DNA of 64,000 nucleotides from Spirochaetales bacterium (GCA_029098225.1 JAQXNX010000010.1:248001-312000), one strand, 5' to 3'; shown: positions 26,288 through 36,079, numbered from the stretch's first letter. The notes: generated from the letters alone by a model not told the origin. Program-made: numbers and translations.

Positions 26288-27340
26288 TTGAAAATGTATT
26301 TTAAAAGAATCGCAGGAATTTTAGCCTGCTGTTTATTTCTTTCGGTAAATTTATTTGCTGAATCAAAAAATAATAATTTAAAGGGGAATCCAAAGATGAG
26401 TGCTATTGAAGGAAAAGAAGGTCTTTTTGCTGTTCTCGAAACAGAAAAGGGAACAATAATTTTAGAGCTTTTTTATAAAAAGACACCTATGACTGTTTCA
26501 AATTTTGTTGGTCTAGCAGAAGGTACATTGGATGCAGCTGGCGGAAAGCCATTTTATAACGGATTAAAATTCCATCGTGTAATTTCAAGTTTTATGATTC
26601 AGGGTGGAGATCCAAGAGGAAACGGAACTGGTGGTCCAGGTTATAAATTTCCGGATGAATTTGTAGACGGATTAGTTTTTGATCGTCCTGGAAAGCTTGC
26701 TATGGCAAATTCTGGTGAAGATACAAACGGAAGTCAGTTCTTTATTACTCATGTTCCAACAGACTGGTTAAACTATAAGCATACTATTTTTGGAGAAGTT
26801 GTAAGCGGTCAGGAAGTTGTAAATAAAGTTGCTCAGAATGATACAATTAAGTCTCTTACTATTGTTCGTCAGGGAAAAGATGCAGAAGCATTTAAAGTAA
26901 CTCAGTCAAGCTTTAATAAACTTGTTGCAGAACAGAAAATAATCAATAAGGAAAAGAAAGAAAAAGAATTTGCTAAGCTTGTTGAAGGTTGCAAAAAAAG
27001 TTCAAGTGGAATCTATTATAAAATTCTTAAAGAGGGAACAGGTCCTGTTTGCGGAAAAGGCAAAAAGGCAACTGTAGAATATCAGGGTTATCTTGTAAAT
27101 GGAACACTTTTTGACTATTCTAGAGGTTTTAATCCTCAGGGTCATGAACCTTTAGAATTCCTTACGGCAGGCGGTCAGATGATTCCTGGTTTTGATGAGA
27201 TGGTTCAGGAAATGAAGTTGAATGAAACAAGAACAATAATAATTCCACCTGAACTTGCTTATGGTTCTTATGGTGTTCCACAGGCAGGAATTCCTGGTGG
27301 CGCATATATTTGTTTTGATGTAAAATTAATTAAATTCTAA
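26288..27340 (+). CDS. Secreted cyclophilin-FKBP dual PPIase
   Basis: The TTG at 26288 is preferred to an ATG at 26273 because the SD GCGGAGG lies between them at the proper distance. After a signal peptide (ending LFAES) comes a cyclophilin domain (FYNGLKFHRVISSFMIQGGDP, GSQFFITH), then a helical linker, then an FKBP domain (GKGKKATVEYQGYLVNG, GGQMIPGFDEMV, ELAYGSYGVPQAGIPGG). Both active sites look intact. Cyclophilin-then-FKBP fusions are the CFBP type, which I recall from treponemes. It probably folds exported proteins. Confidence 0.92.
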   Translation: MKMYFKRIAGILACCLFLSVNLFAESKNNNLKGNPKMSAIEGKEGLFAVLETEKGTIILELFYKKTPMTVSNFVGLAEGTLDAAGGKPFYNGLKFHRVISSFMIQGGDPRGNGTGGPGYKFPDEFVDGLVFDRPGKLAMANSGEDTNGSQFFITHVPTDWLNYKHTIFGEVVSGQEVVNKVAQNDTIKSLTIVRQGKDAEAFKVTQSSFNKLVAEQKIINKEKKEKEFAKLVEGCKKSSSGIYYKILKEGTGPVCGKGKKATVEYQGYLVNGTLFDYSRGFNPQGHEPLEFLTAGGQMIPGFDEMVQEMKLNETRTIIIPPELAYGSYGVPQAGIPGGAYICFDVKLIKF

Positions 27341-27345
27341 ACTTA

Positions 27346-27370
27346 TTCAGCCTGCATAAAGCAGGCTGAA
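27346..27370 (+). terminator. Hairpin after the PPIase gene
   Basis: TTCAGCCTGC (27346-27355) and GCAGGCTGAA (27361-27370) form a perfect ten-base stem with a five-base loop, followed by an AT-rich stretch. A Rho-independent-type terminator or processing hairpin is likely. Confidence 0.65.
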
Positions 27371-27395
27371 ATTATAATAAGAAAGAGGCATAAAA

Positions 27396-28184
27396 ATGAA
27401 AATCGGTTGTATTGGAACAGGAGCAATGGGCGGTGCTATTATGCGCTCAGTTTGCAAAAAATATGATGTAAAAAATATTTTTGTTACTGATAAGAATCTT
27501 GAAGCCGCAAAGAAATTTGCTCAGGAAACAGGTGCAAATGTTGTTAATTCAAATAAAGAAATTCTTTCAGCCGATTACATTTTTCTTGCTGTAAAGCCTC
27601 AGTTTTTGGGAGAAGTTTTTTCTGAAATTGCAGATAATATTTCTGAAAAGTCCGTAATTATTTCTATGGCTGCCGGCGTAAAAATAGAAAAGCTTCAGGC
27701 GTTTGCACCAAAAGCCCGCTTTGTAAGAATGATGCCAAACGTTTGTGCTCAGATTGGCGAAGCAATGACAGCAATTACTTATTACGAAAATATTAAAGAA
27801 GACGAAGTAGAAACTGTAAAGGAAATTTTGAATTGCGCCGGAAAGGTAGAAGTTGTTCAGGAAAAGCTTATGGATTGTGTAACTGCAGTAAGCGGTTCGG
27901 GTCCTGCATTTGTATTTATGTTTATTGAAGCCATGGCAGATGCTGCTGTTCGCTGTGGAATGCCAAGAAATCAGGCTTATACTTATGCCGCACAGACAGT
28001 TTATGGTTCAAGCGGAATGGTTTTGGAAAGTGGAAAACATCCTGCGGTTTTAAAAGATATGGTTTGTTCTCCTGCAGGAACAACAATAGAAGGTGTTGCA
28101 GCTTTAGAAAGCAACGGTTTTAGGAATTCAATAATTGAGGCAGTTACTGCTGCCTGTAAAAAATCTATTGAATTAGGAAAATAG
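27396..28184 (+). CDS. proC: Pyrroline-5-carboxylate reductase
   Basis: The 262-residue enzyme makes L-proline. It has a Rossmann start KIGCIGTGAMGGAIM, the conserved VSGSGPAFVFMFIEAMADAAVRCG, and the C-terminal SPAGTTIEGVAALES. Length is normal. An SD (AGAGGC) lies before the ATG. No other proline genes are adjacent. Confidence 0.95.
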   Translation: MKIGCIGTGAMGGAIMRSVCKKYDVKNIFVTDKNLEAAKKFAQETGANVVNSNKEILSADYIFLAVKPQFLGEVFSEIADNISEKSVIISMAAGVKIEKLQAFAPKARFVRMMPNVCAQIGEAMTAITYYENIKEDEVETVKEILNCAGKVEVVQEKLMDCVTAVSGSGPAFVFMFIEAMADAAVRCGMPRNQAYTYAAQTVYGSSGMVLESGKHPAVLKDMVCSPAGTTIEGVAALESNGFRNSIIEAVTAACKKSIELGK

Positions 28185-28201
28185 TTTTTTAGAACAGTAT
28201 T

Positions 28202-29443
28202 TTGCCAAGTATTAGAAATTCTGGACATGCAGATTTGCCTCTTCATACTGGTGTTGTTCCAAGATGGCTTGCAGACAGAATGATGGTGCTTGGTACTCTA
28301 ATTACAGAATCGCTTATAGATAACTTTGGTGTAGATGAAGTTCTAACAAGGATAAGTGATCCCTTATGGTTCCAGTCGTTTGGAGCCGTAATGGGAATGG
28401 ACTGGCATAGTTCCGGAATTACGACAAGTGTAATGTATGCCTTAAAAAGAGGGCTGAATCCACGTGCTAAAGAGCTTGGAATTTATATCTGTGGTGGACG
28501 TGGAAAATATTCACGAATGACTCCCGGTGAGCTTCTTGAAATAGCTGATCAGGAAAATCTGAATGGAGATGAGCTTGTTAGAACAAGTAAGCTTGTTGCA
28601 AAAGTAGATAATAATGCCGTTCAGGATGGATTTCAGTTATATCAGCATAATTTTATTTTAACAAAAACTGGAAATTGGGCCGTTGTTCAGCAGGGAATGA
28701 ATACTGCCGAAAAGAAAGCCAGGCGATATCACTGGTGTTCAACTAACGTTCGGTCGTTTATAGAAGAACCTCATACAGCTGTAGTAGGCGACAATAAAGG
28801 CAAAATTTTAAATTTAACAGATTCTAAAGCTGAGGATTCACGATCTTCAATTCTAGAGATGAGTCGTGAAAATCCTGACAGAGTTATTAAAGAAATTATA
28901 CAAATAGGAAAACCTGCCAGTCAGACTTTATTTTTACAGGGAGAATTATTTGGTGAATTAGAAAATAAGGGCCGTTCGATAGTTATGCCTTCTCATCATG
29001 AAGTTCTTGAACAGGATGTAGATTTAAAACGCTTGGGAGGTGTACTAGCTGCGGCCTATGAAAGCCAACCTGAAAATTTTGAAGAATTAATGCTTACTCC
29101 TGGTTTAGGACCAAGAACTTTACAGTCTCTTGCTTTGGTAAGCGAAGTAATTTATGGCACACCAAGCCGATTTAATGATCCTGCCAGATTTAGTTTTGCG
29201 CATGGAGGAAAAGATGGACATCCGTTTCCTGTTCCTCTAAAAATTTATGATGAATCTATCAGGATTTTGCATGAAAGTATAGAAAAATCAAAATTGGGAT
29301 TTAAAGATAAATCTGAATGCATTAAACGCCTGCATACAACTGCATTACATATTGAACAGAACTGTTCTCCAGAAGTAGATTTTAATGCTGCTATCAAATA
29401 CGAAAGAGAGCATTCCAAAGACTGGGATGGAAAAACTGTATGA
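28202..29443 (+). CDS. DUF763 family protein
   Basis: The 413-residue protein begins at a TTG giving SGHADLPLHTGVVPRWLADRM, which matches the DUF763 N-terminus, so this start is preferred. Conserved segments include GMDWHSSGITTSV, GGRGKYSRMTP, and NWAVVQQGMN, then SRFNDPARFSFAHGGKDGHPFPVP. The family is often found near repair or helicase genes in archaea and bacteria; its biochemical function is not known to me. It overlaps the next gene by four bases (ATGA). Confidence 0.85.
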   Translation: MPSIRNSGHADLPLHTGVVPRWLADRMMVLGTLITESLIDNFGVDEVLTRISDPLWFQSFGAVMGMDWHSSGITTSVMYALKRGLNPRAKELGIYICGGRGKYSRMTPGELLEIADQENLNGDELVRTSKLVAKVDNNAVQDGFQLYQHNFILTKTGNWAVVQQGMNTAEKKARRYHWCSTNVRSFIEEPHTAVVGDNKGKILNLTDSKAEDSRSSILEMSRENPDRVIKEIIQIGKPASQTLFLQGELFGELENKGRSIVMPSHHEVLEQDVDLKRLGGVLAAAYESQPENFEELMLTPGLGPRTLQSLALVSEVIYGTPSRFNDPARFSFAHGGKDGHPFPVPLKIYDESIRILHESIEKSKLGFKDKSECIKRLHTTALHIEQNCSPEVDFNAAIKYEREHSKDWDGKTV

Positions 29444-30303
29444 AAAATTTATTTTCAAAAATTTCAAGAAAAAATGTTTTTCCAATTATTCTTATTGTTC
29501 TTGGAATTTTATGCATCGTTTATGATGCAATTTTGATTCTTATAAATCCTGGAACCTTCTGGGATAATTTTTTTTCTTTTACTCACATCTGGATATTCTT
29601 TGGTTTAGTACTGATTTTTCTTTCTTTTTATAAAATTAAAAAAGGATTCTGGATTTTTGAAAAAATGAAACGTTGGTTTAAGCTAACTATCGTTAGTTTG
29701 TTTTCTTTGTTATTTGTCATTTCACTTTTAAATTTATTTTTTATACTTACTCCAAAAACTAATCGAATTGATGAGTCAGCAGATTATGTAATTTTACTTG
29801 GCGGTGGAATAGATAAAGATGGAAATTTACCGTCTTCCGTTTTATCAAGGGTGGAAAAAGCTGCAGAGTATTTAACAATTCATCAGGAATGTGTTTGTGT
29901 AGTGACAGGCGGAACATTAAAATGGCTTCCTTATCCTGAAGCTCCTGCTATTAAAAATCATTTGATTAAAAAAGGAATAGCTTCAGATAGAATTTTGATT
30001 GAAGATAAAGCACAAGATACAATTCAAAATCTTGAATTTAGTTGCAGGCTTATTTCTGAAACATTTGAAATTCCTTTACAGGAAGTTCTGGAATCAAAAG
30101 TTGTAATTGTTACAAGCAGATTTCATTTACGAAGGGCAGAGCGACTTGCAAAACGGATTGGTTATAAAAATATAAAAGGGCTTGGTTCAAAATGTCCGGC
30201 AGTATATATTCTGCATAATTATTTTAGAGAAATTTGTGCCTATGTTAAATTGAATGCGAGAATTATATTCACCGGAAAGCCGGAAAATATTCTTATTCAG
30301 TAG
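29440..30303 (+). CDS. DUF218/YdcF-like membrane protein
   Basis: The 287-residue protein has three N-terminal membrane helices (about residues 15-35, 45-65, 85-105) and then a DUF218 domain: DYVILLGGGIDKDG, VSRVEKAAEYLTIH, CVCVVTGGTLKW, EDKAQDTIQNLEFSC, and VIVTSRFHLRRAERLA. Family members ElyC and SanA affect envelope integrity. The start overlaps the DUF763 stop by ATGA, so translation is coupled. It converges with the next gene, overlapping by eleven bases. Confidence 0.82.
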   Translation: MKNLFSKISRKNVFPIILIVLGILCIVYDAILILINPGTFWDNFFSFTHIWIFFGLVLIFLSFYKIKKGFWIFEKMKRWFKLTIVSLFSLLFVISLLNLFFILTPKTNRIDESADYVILLGGGIDKDGNLPSSVLSRVEKAAEYLTIHQECVCVVTGGTLKWLPYPEAPAIKNHLIKKGIASDRILIEDKAQDTIQNLEFSCRLISETFEIPLQEVLESKVVIVTSRFHLRRAERLAKRIGYKNIKGLGSKCPAVYILHNYFREICAYVKLNARIIFTGKPENILIQ

Positions 30304-31261
30304 AATCTACTTCACCAACAAAAGTTCCACGCCAGGTTCCAATAATATAATTCTTATCATCATTATACATTGTAAAATCGGAAACATAATCATATGTAAA
30401 TTCTTTTATAGGTTTAAGAGTTTTCATATCATATAAAATGGAAAGGCTCGGAATATTATCATACTCTGTATTTGAAGTTTCTGGATCGCATTGTTTTCCA
30501 TAATTAATAAATAGATATTCTTCATTTGGAGAGACCCAGAAATCAGAAAAGAATTCGGTCACAGATTTTGATGGTGGAATTTTAAAAGAATCAATTTCTT
30601 TAAAATCCTTATCGCAAACTATAATTTTATCTGCACGTACATCATACCAGAAGTTATGTTCTTTACATAAAGAAGGATGATGTGGTACACAGGATGGAAG
30701 ATGAGTTGTAAAAGTTTGTGCAGTTGTATATTTAAAATGTTCTTTATCAAGAAATTTTTCGTCCGGGATTGCAACCTGAACAATTCCAGGACTGTTTCCA
30801 AAACGTTCAGCCATAAAGCGGTAAATTCTATTGCTGAAAGGATCATATTGAATATATGCACATCTTTCTAAAATTTTAGAATCATCCAGAATTGAATGTG
30901 TTTTTGCAGCACAATCAAAAAGCATTACTTTTCCATTCCAGTCAAGATCAACTATGCGTGAACTGTCAGAAGTAAAATACATCAGTTCTCCTTGTGACTT
31001 TTCCATTCTGTCCATGCAAATTTCTTCACCGGTTTTTGCATTGATAAGTGCTATTTCTCCAATTGTACTTTTAGCCGCAATTAATGAATTATCTGGCGAA
31101 ATTGTAACCATATCAATATTCTTTACAGATTTAGTTTTAAGAAGAAGTTTTTTTGTTATCAGGCTGTTAACATAAACCGTATTACGGCTCATTGTAATAA
31201 GAAGAGATTCATCATTGCTTACAAAGCCAGAATATCCGGAGAATTTTTTGTCTTTTTTCAT
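30293..31261 (-). CDS. Hypothetical beta-propeller-like protein
   Basis: The 322-residue protein shows repeated short strands of WD40/YVTN type (LLITMSRNTVYVNSL, VTISPDNSLIAAKSTIGEIALINAKTGEE, YFTSDSSRIVDLDWNGKVMLFDC, FWVSPNEEYLFINY). No catalytic motif and no signal peptide are visible. A scaffold or binding role is possible but unsupported. An SD (GAGGAA) precedes the ATG, and a TTGACA-type -35 overlaps the stop of the upstream isomerase gene. Confidence 0.65.
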   Translation of the reverse strand: MKKDKKFSGYSGFVSNDESLLITMSRNTVYVNSLITKKLLLKTKSVKNIDMVTISPDNSLIAAKSTIGEIALINAKTGEEICMDRMEKSQGELMYFTSDSSRIVDLDWNGKVMLFDCAAKTHSILDDSKILERCAYIQYDPFSNRIYRFMAERFGNSPGIVQVAIPDEKFLDKEHFKYTTAQTFTTHLPSCVPHHPSLCKEHNFWYDVRADKIIVCDKDFKEIDSFKIPPSKSVTEFFSDFWVSPNEEYLFINYGKQCDPETSNTEYDNIPSLSILYDMKTLKPIKEFTYDYVSDFTMYNDDKNYIIGTWRGTFVGEVDSTE

Positions 31262-31321
31262 TTTTCCTCACATTTTTAAATTATATTATTTTATATAATA
31301 CAACCTTTTTTTTAGTTTTTG

Positions 31322-32149
31322 TCAATGCAAATTATTAATTCGTAAATATTCCACGGACTTTTCCAGTGCTGCGATTGTTTTTGTTTCTAAAACACATCTG
31401 GCATTACGTTCTTTTGCAAGCTGTAATCGTTCCGGTAAATTTATTTCTCCATCACCCAGTGCCAGATGATTTTTGGGAGGAACTTCGCTTCCGTCGTGGA
31501 TATGAAAATGAATAAGATGATTTACATTCTGCATTATAAATGGAACATCTTTTTCGCCGACAGCTTTTGAATGTCCTATATCCCAGGTAAGAGCAAAACA
31601 AGATTTTTCCAGCAGAAATTCAATGGATTTTTTTTCATAATCTTTAAAGCCGTCTGTGTTTTCTATAACAATTTTAATGTCTGAATTTCCAATCCATTTT
31701 TCACATAAATCCCGGAATTTTGCGAAGGCATTCATGTATGTTTTAAAATCGCGTTCATACATCTGTACTTTTTTATCTGGGAGTGTAATAAAAATTCCGT
31801 GATGCATATGCATATTAATTGTGAGCGGCTGAGTTTCATCGCCATATTTATTGCGAAGAGAAATAAGTTTTTTTGCTGCTTCAATTGTTCGTCGGACAGT
31901 TTCTAAATAAGCATTGGAAACAAGAGAATTAAAATCAGCAATATTAAGGTTTTCATCCAGATGAATTGTATAATAAATTTTTGCATTCTCTGCAGCTTCA
32001 ATCAAAAACTCTGATTTTTCAAGTTCTTCAAGCTGATATTCCGGAAAATTCATATTAAGCTCAATGAAGTTCAATCCAAGCCGGTTGCACAGTTCAATAT
32101 TTTCTTTAAGAGATTTATTTTCGATTAAGGTTGGCATTCCAAATTGCAT
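31322..32149 (-). CDS. Sugar-phosphate isomerase/epimerase-like TIM barrel
   Basis: The 275-residue protein fits the xylose-isomerase-like AP endonuclease 2 fold: NFIELNMNFPE, INMHMHHGIFI, IVIENTDGF, TWDIGHSKAVGEKD and HFHIHDGSEVPP with metal-binding His/Glu/Asp. Such proteins isomerise or epimerise sugars or act on AP sites. The substrate is unknown. It is followed downstream by the propeller protein. Confidence 0.8.
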   Translation of the reverse strand: MQFGMPTLIENKSLKENIELCNRLGLNFIELNMNFPEYQLEELEKSEFLIEAAENAKIYYTIHLDENLNIADFNSLVSNAYLETVRRTIEAAKKLISLRNKYGDETQPLTINMHMHHGIFITLPDKKVQMYERDFKTYMNAFAKFRDLCEKWIGNSDIKIVIENTDGFKDYEKKSIEFLLEKSCFALTWDIGHSKAVGEKDVPFIMQNVNHLIHFHIHDGSEVPPKNHLALGDGEINLPERLQLAKERNARCVLETKTIAALEKSVEYLRINNLH

Positions 32150-32175
32150 TGTGAATTTTCTCTTTATTAAAATAG

Positions 32176-32301
32176 TTATATATTTTTTGAAAAATTGTTT
32201 CTAATAAATTGTTCAACTTCTATTTCTTCTTCTTTTGAATTAAAGCAATGTCTTGGAATTAAAATAGCCTTTTGAGAAGAAATGAAAATTGCAATTATCA
32301 T
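32176..32301 (-). pseudogene. Short fragment resembling the C-terminus of YcxB-like proteins
   Basis: A 41-residue frame starts MIIAIFISSQKAILIPRHCF with an SD (AGAGGAAAA) and ends NNFSKNI. The pattern I-F-I-S-x-x-x-A-I-L-I-P-x-R-x-F, then S-x-E-E-E, is the end of YcxB-like membrane proteins. The membrane part that should precede it is missing, so it is probably a relic, although its good SD leaves room for a small protein. Confidence 0.45.
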
Positions 32302-32401
32302 TTTTCCTCTTTGATATTCTGTAGAATATCTGAAAAAATTATAACACAAAATTTATTATTTGGATAATTATAGTTTTTGAATCCAATTAAGAAAAGTTTG
32401 A

Positions 32402-34090
32402 TTATAGTTTTGAATAATATTCTTCGAGTTTTGGGCGCGCTGCAATATAATATTTTTTTAGCTTATTGTCAAAATGTTTTCCAAAACTTTCCATCATGAT
32501 ATTGTTTGCTTTTTCAAAACTCATGCTTTCTTTATAAACACGTTTACTTACAAGAGCATCATATACATCTGCAATAGCCATAATGCGAGCTTCCAAAGGA
32601 ATTTCTTCTCCTTTTAGTCCTTCTGGATAGCCCGAACCATCCCAGCGCTCATGATGATAGTGAGCAACATTTTCTGCAAGGATTCCGAATGCCTGATCTG
32701 TATCTTTTAATATTTCGTGAACTATTCGGGCGCCTTCTGCAGCATGAATTTTCATTTTTTCAAATTCTTCAGCTGTAAAACGTCCAGGCTTGCGCAAAAC
32801 TGCATCATCGACTGCAATTTTTCCAAGGTCGTGCATAGGGGCTGCTTTTATTAAATTATTGCCGAATTTTTCAGTAAGTTTAAGGCTGTTATCGCCAGAA
32901 TCATTTTGAATTTCATCAATCAGGAACTGTACTATTTTGCTTGTGCGCTTGATATGACCTCCTGTTGAATTATCACGGCTTTCTACCATAGTGGCCATTC
33001 CAATTATCAGGTTATCATGCATTTCAATAATATGCCTTGTTTTTTCCGAAACTTCAGTTTTTAATTTGTCATTAAATTTATTAAGCAAAGAAATGTATTT
33101 ACGGTTTTTTGTGTCATCCTGCATGTAAAGAATATAGCCAAGGTTATTTCGACCATCAAAAAGTCTGCTGATATCAATCTGATAAATTTGCTTTCCAAAT
33201 TTTTTTATAAAGGTGTTCTTTTTTGAATCAACAACGTAGGTGCGTATTTTTTCTATAATTTCATTATTCAGTTCTGAATTCTGTGGAACATAATTATCAA
33301 CCTTTAATTTTCCCAGTTCCGGATAAATTTCTTTTGCAATCTGATTACTTCCAAGATAACGAAATTTTTCATCAAAGGAAGCAAAACCTGTTTTTCCATT
33401 TGCAGAAATTGTTTCTATGGCAGTTTCCGTTACATCATAGAGAATTATTCTTCGGCTAATCATAAGCATTACGACCTGACCAAGAACGTATGATAAAGGA
33501 ATTAAATCAACATCAACTTTTAATAATTTTCCTGCAAAAAACGATAGTACAGATATGGATTCACAGGCAACCATATAGCGCAGGTTATGTCTAGAAACAT
33601 CATTTTTTTTACAGAATGCATATAAAGTTGCGCTGATTGTAATTATCATATAAATGAATATTTGAATGTAATATAGTGTATGTACTAATCCATATTTTTT
33701 ATACAAAACTAATTGATTATCTATTATCTCTCCAGAAATTTCTTTATAGAAAAAAGATGATGAACCAATTGTAAGAGAGGAAATAAAGAAAAAGGTAGAA
33801 ATTCCAAACAAAATAAGTCTTATAGATTTTTTAATATTCAGATTACACAGATTAAAAATTGTGTACATAATAAAAATATGAAGAAATATTCCCAGATATG
33901 AAATTTTTATACCGATAATTGCTTCTGGTACTGTAGTAGAGAGGATTATTATATAATAGCCTAAATTTACAATAGGAATGAATGCAAAATTTAATGTAAG
34001 AAAAACGGAAAATCTTTTTCTCCAGATTATTGCATAAATTCCTGTCAGCAATACAGAAAATGCAAAAATAATGGCATAATAAAGCTTCAT
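32402..34090 (-). CDS. Membrane-bound HD-GYP c-di-GMP phosphodiesterase
   Basis: The 562-residue protein has seven or so N-terminal membrane helices resembling the 7TM histidine-kinase input domain. A PAS-like part (about 230-320) and a coiled helix follow, then an HD-GYP domain: HDLGKIAVDDAVLRKPGRF, HAAEGARIV, HHERWDGSGYPEGL, ADVYDALVSKRVYK. The HD and GYP residues are intact, so c-di-GMP hydrolysis to pGpG or GMP is expected. It is divergent from a GGDEF-EAL gene. Confidence 0.93.
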   Translation of the reverse strand: MKLYYAIIFAFSVLLTGIYAIIWRKRFSVFLTLNFAFIPIVNLGYYIIILSTTVPEAIIGIKISYLGIFLHIFIMYTIFNLCNLNIKKSIRLILFGISTFFFISSLTIGSSSFFYKEISGEIIDNQLVLYKKYGLVHTLYYIQIFIYMIITISATLYAFCKKNDVSRHNLRYMVACESISVLSFFAGKLLKVDVDLIPLSYVLGQVVMLMISRRIILYDVTETAIETISANGKTGFASFDEKFRYLGSNQIAKEIYPELGKLKVDNYVPQNSELNNEIIEKIRTYVVDSKKNTFIKKFGKQIYQIDISRLFDGRNNLGYILYMQDDTKNRKYISLLNKFNDKLKTEVSEKTRHIIEMHDNLIIGMATMVESRDNSTGGHIKRTSKIVQFLIDEIQNDSGDNSLKLTEKFGNNLIKAAPMHDLGKIAVDDAVLRKPGRFTAEEFEKMKIHAAEGARIVHEILKDTDQAFGILAENVAHYHHERWDGSGYPEGLKGEEIPLEARIMAIADVYDALVSKRVYKESMSFEKANNIMMESFGKHFDNKLKKYYIAARPKLEEYYSKL

Positions 34091-34098
34091 ATAAAAAT

Positions 34099-34127
34099 AT
34101 TATAAATGAGAATTTCTTAGTTGTTAA
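34099..34127 (-). promoter_or_regulatory. Candidate leaderless promoter of the HD-GYP gene
   Basis: On the minus strand TTAACA (34122-34127) and TATAAT (34099-34104) are exactly 17 bases apart. The -10 box ends eight bases before the ATG at 34090, with no SD in between. Confidence 0.6.
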
Positions 34128-34237
34128 GTTCAAATAAAAATCAAAATTTAAAATTGTAAATTAGTTTTTCTGATATGAAGCTTTTTATCTTAAATTTAAA
34201 ACTAGGCGACCGGAATTATTTATGTTATCATAAAAAT

Positions 34238-36034
34238 ATGTTTATAAATAAACTCAATCAGTTATATAAACCAAAACGACTTCTCTATTATGTAGATGCA
34301 ACTTCAGAAGAGATTCAGAAATTTTATTTGGGTTGTGTTCCAGAAAATATTGCAAAGTATTCTAATGCTTTTGGAACATACGATTATCCTGGAGTTTTTT
34401 TTATAAAAGGACTTGAAAAGGAAGTAATTGGAATTGAGTACAGATTAAATGATTCTCGTGTTAAATATCCGGAAAATCTGAAAACTGTTTTGCTTGATGA
34501 ATCTTTTTTTTATTCTGTAGAAATTGATGACGATGTAGAAATAAATTTTCATTTTATAAAAAATCTTTTTTCAGAAATTGCAAAGGAAGATAATGCCCAT
34601 AGACCATACAGTGATTTAAGTATAAAAGAAGATGCAAAAGTTATAAGTGTTTTTCATGGTTATAAAAAGAACAGACTTTTATATGAATGGAAGCTTTACA
34701 ACGATAAGGCAATTCATGTTATTAATGATGATTATTCTAAGTTTGAAAAAGAAACACTTTATAAATTAGCATTTACAGATTTAATTACCGGTAATTATAA
34801 CTGGAATCATCTGGAGGCTTTTCTTGAAGTTCCTTTTGATAAAGGAATTGCTGATTATGCTTTTGCACATTTTGATATTAAAGAATTTCGTGTAATAAAC
34901 GAAGCATATGGACACATAGCTGCAAATAAGGTTTTGAGTAACATTGTAAAAGCAATGAATGAATCTGATTTTGTTTATACAAGCGGACGTTGTCATAACG
35001 ATAATTTTGCAATGCTTATAAAAGATATGCCTGAGGATGAGCTGATAAATAAACTCAAAAATTTTTTTGAAAAGCTTTCTGTTTTGGAAGAAGATCCGAA
35101 TTATAAAATTTATTATAAATGTGGTGTTGTTCCAATGCAACGTGCAATGCTTTCGGGGAATCGTGTAGCAGATGCTGCAAAAATGGCACAGGCTCTATGT
35201 ACAAATCAAAAGCAGACTGAAATTGTTATTTATACCGATAAAATGCATGAAAATCTTTCCTGGGGAAATTATATAAAAGCTTATGTAGAAACTGCAATTG
35301 AACAGGATGAATTTGTAGTTTATCTTCAGCCTAAGTTTGATATTTCAAAAAATGTGATTAAAGGTGCCGAAGCATTAATACGCTGGAACTATAAAAATAA
35401 AGAATTTTTGCCGCCATATCGATTTATTCCATTTTTTGAAAAAGATGGTTCAATTGCAAAAATAGATGATATAGTTTTAAAAAAAGTCTGTGAAGCTTTT
35501 GCAAAATGGAAAAAAGAGGGCAGTCCACTTTATCCGATTTCTGTAAATCTTTCGAGAAGTCGTTTATATAATGAAAATCTTATTGAAAATCTTGTGAGCA
35601 TTATTGATTATTATGAAGTAGATCACAAGCTGATTGATTTTGAACTTACAGAAAGTGCAACTTATGACAATATGGAGCATATGCTCAGTGTGCTGGAAGA
35701 ACTTAGAAGTCGTGGCTTTAAAATTTCTATGGATGATTTTGGAACAGGCTATTCTTCTCTTTCTCTTCTTACACAAATGCCTATTGATACACTCAAAATA
35801 GATAAAAGCTTTGTGGATACAGTTTCTGGCACTGATGAACGGAATGAAGATATTATAGTTTTGCGGCATATAATATCACTGGCTAAAGAACTTGGATTTG
35901 TCTGTCTTGCCGAAGGCGCAGAAAGTAAAAATCAGGTAGATCGTTTGCGTGATTTAGGCTGCGAAATAATTCAGGGATACTATTACAGTAAACCAATTCC
36001 GATTGAAGATTACGAAGAAAGATATCTTAAATAG
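34238..36034 (+). CDS. Degenerate-GGDEF plus EAL protein
   Basis: The ATG at 34238 is preferred to one at 34175; the upstream 21 residues look non-homologous, and a TATCAT box sits six bases before this ATG. The first 170 residues are an unassigned sensory part. The GGDEF domain is degenerate: the active loop reads RCHNDNF instead of GGDEF, so cyclase activity is unlikely. The EAL domain keeps GAEALIRW, DDFGTGYSSL, IDKSF and AEGAES, so it should hydrolyse c-di-GMP to pGpG. It is soluble, with no membrane helix. Confidence 0.88.
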   Translation: MFINKLNQLYKPKRLLYYVDATSEEIQKFYLGCVPENIAKYSNAFGTYDYPGVFFIKGLEKEVIGIEYRLNDSRVKYPENLKTVLLDESFFYSVEIDDDVEINFHFIKNLFSEIAKEDNAHRPYSDLSIKEDAKVISVFHGYKKNRLLYEWKLYNDKAIHVINDDYSKFEKETLYKLAFTDLITGNYNWNHLEAFLEVPFDKGIADYAFAHFDIKEFRVINEAYGHIAANKVLSNIVKAMNESDFVYTSGRCHNDNFAMLIKDMPEDELINKLKNFFEKLSVLEEDPNYKIYYKCGVVPMQRAMLSGNRVADAAKMAQALCTNQKQTEIVIYTDKMHENLSWGNYIKAYVETAIEQDEFVVYLQPKFDISKNVIKGAEALIRWNYKNKEFLPPYRFIPFFEKDGSIAKIDDIVLKKVCEAFAKWKKEGSPLYPISVNLSRSRLYNENLIENLVSIIDYYEVDHKLIDFELTESATYDNMEHMLSVLEELRSRGFKISMDDFGTGYSSLSLLTQMPIDTLKIDKSFVDTVSGTDERNEDIIVLRHIISLAKELGFVCLAEGAESKNQVDRLRDLGCEIIQGYYYSKPIPIEDYEERYLK

Positions 36035-36079
36035 ATTTGTTTTGAATTGGAGAAGGAAAAAATACTTCTTCTGAAAAAT

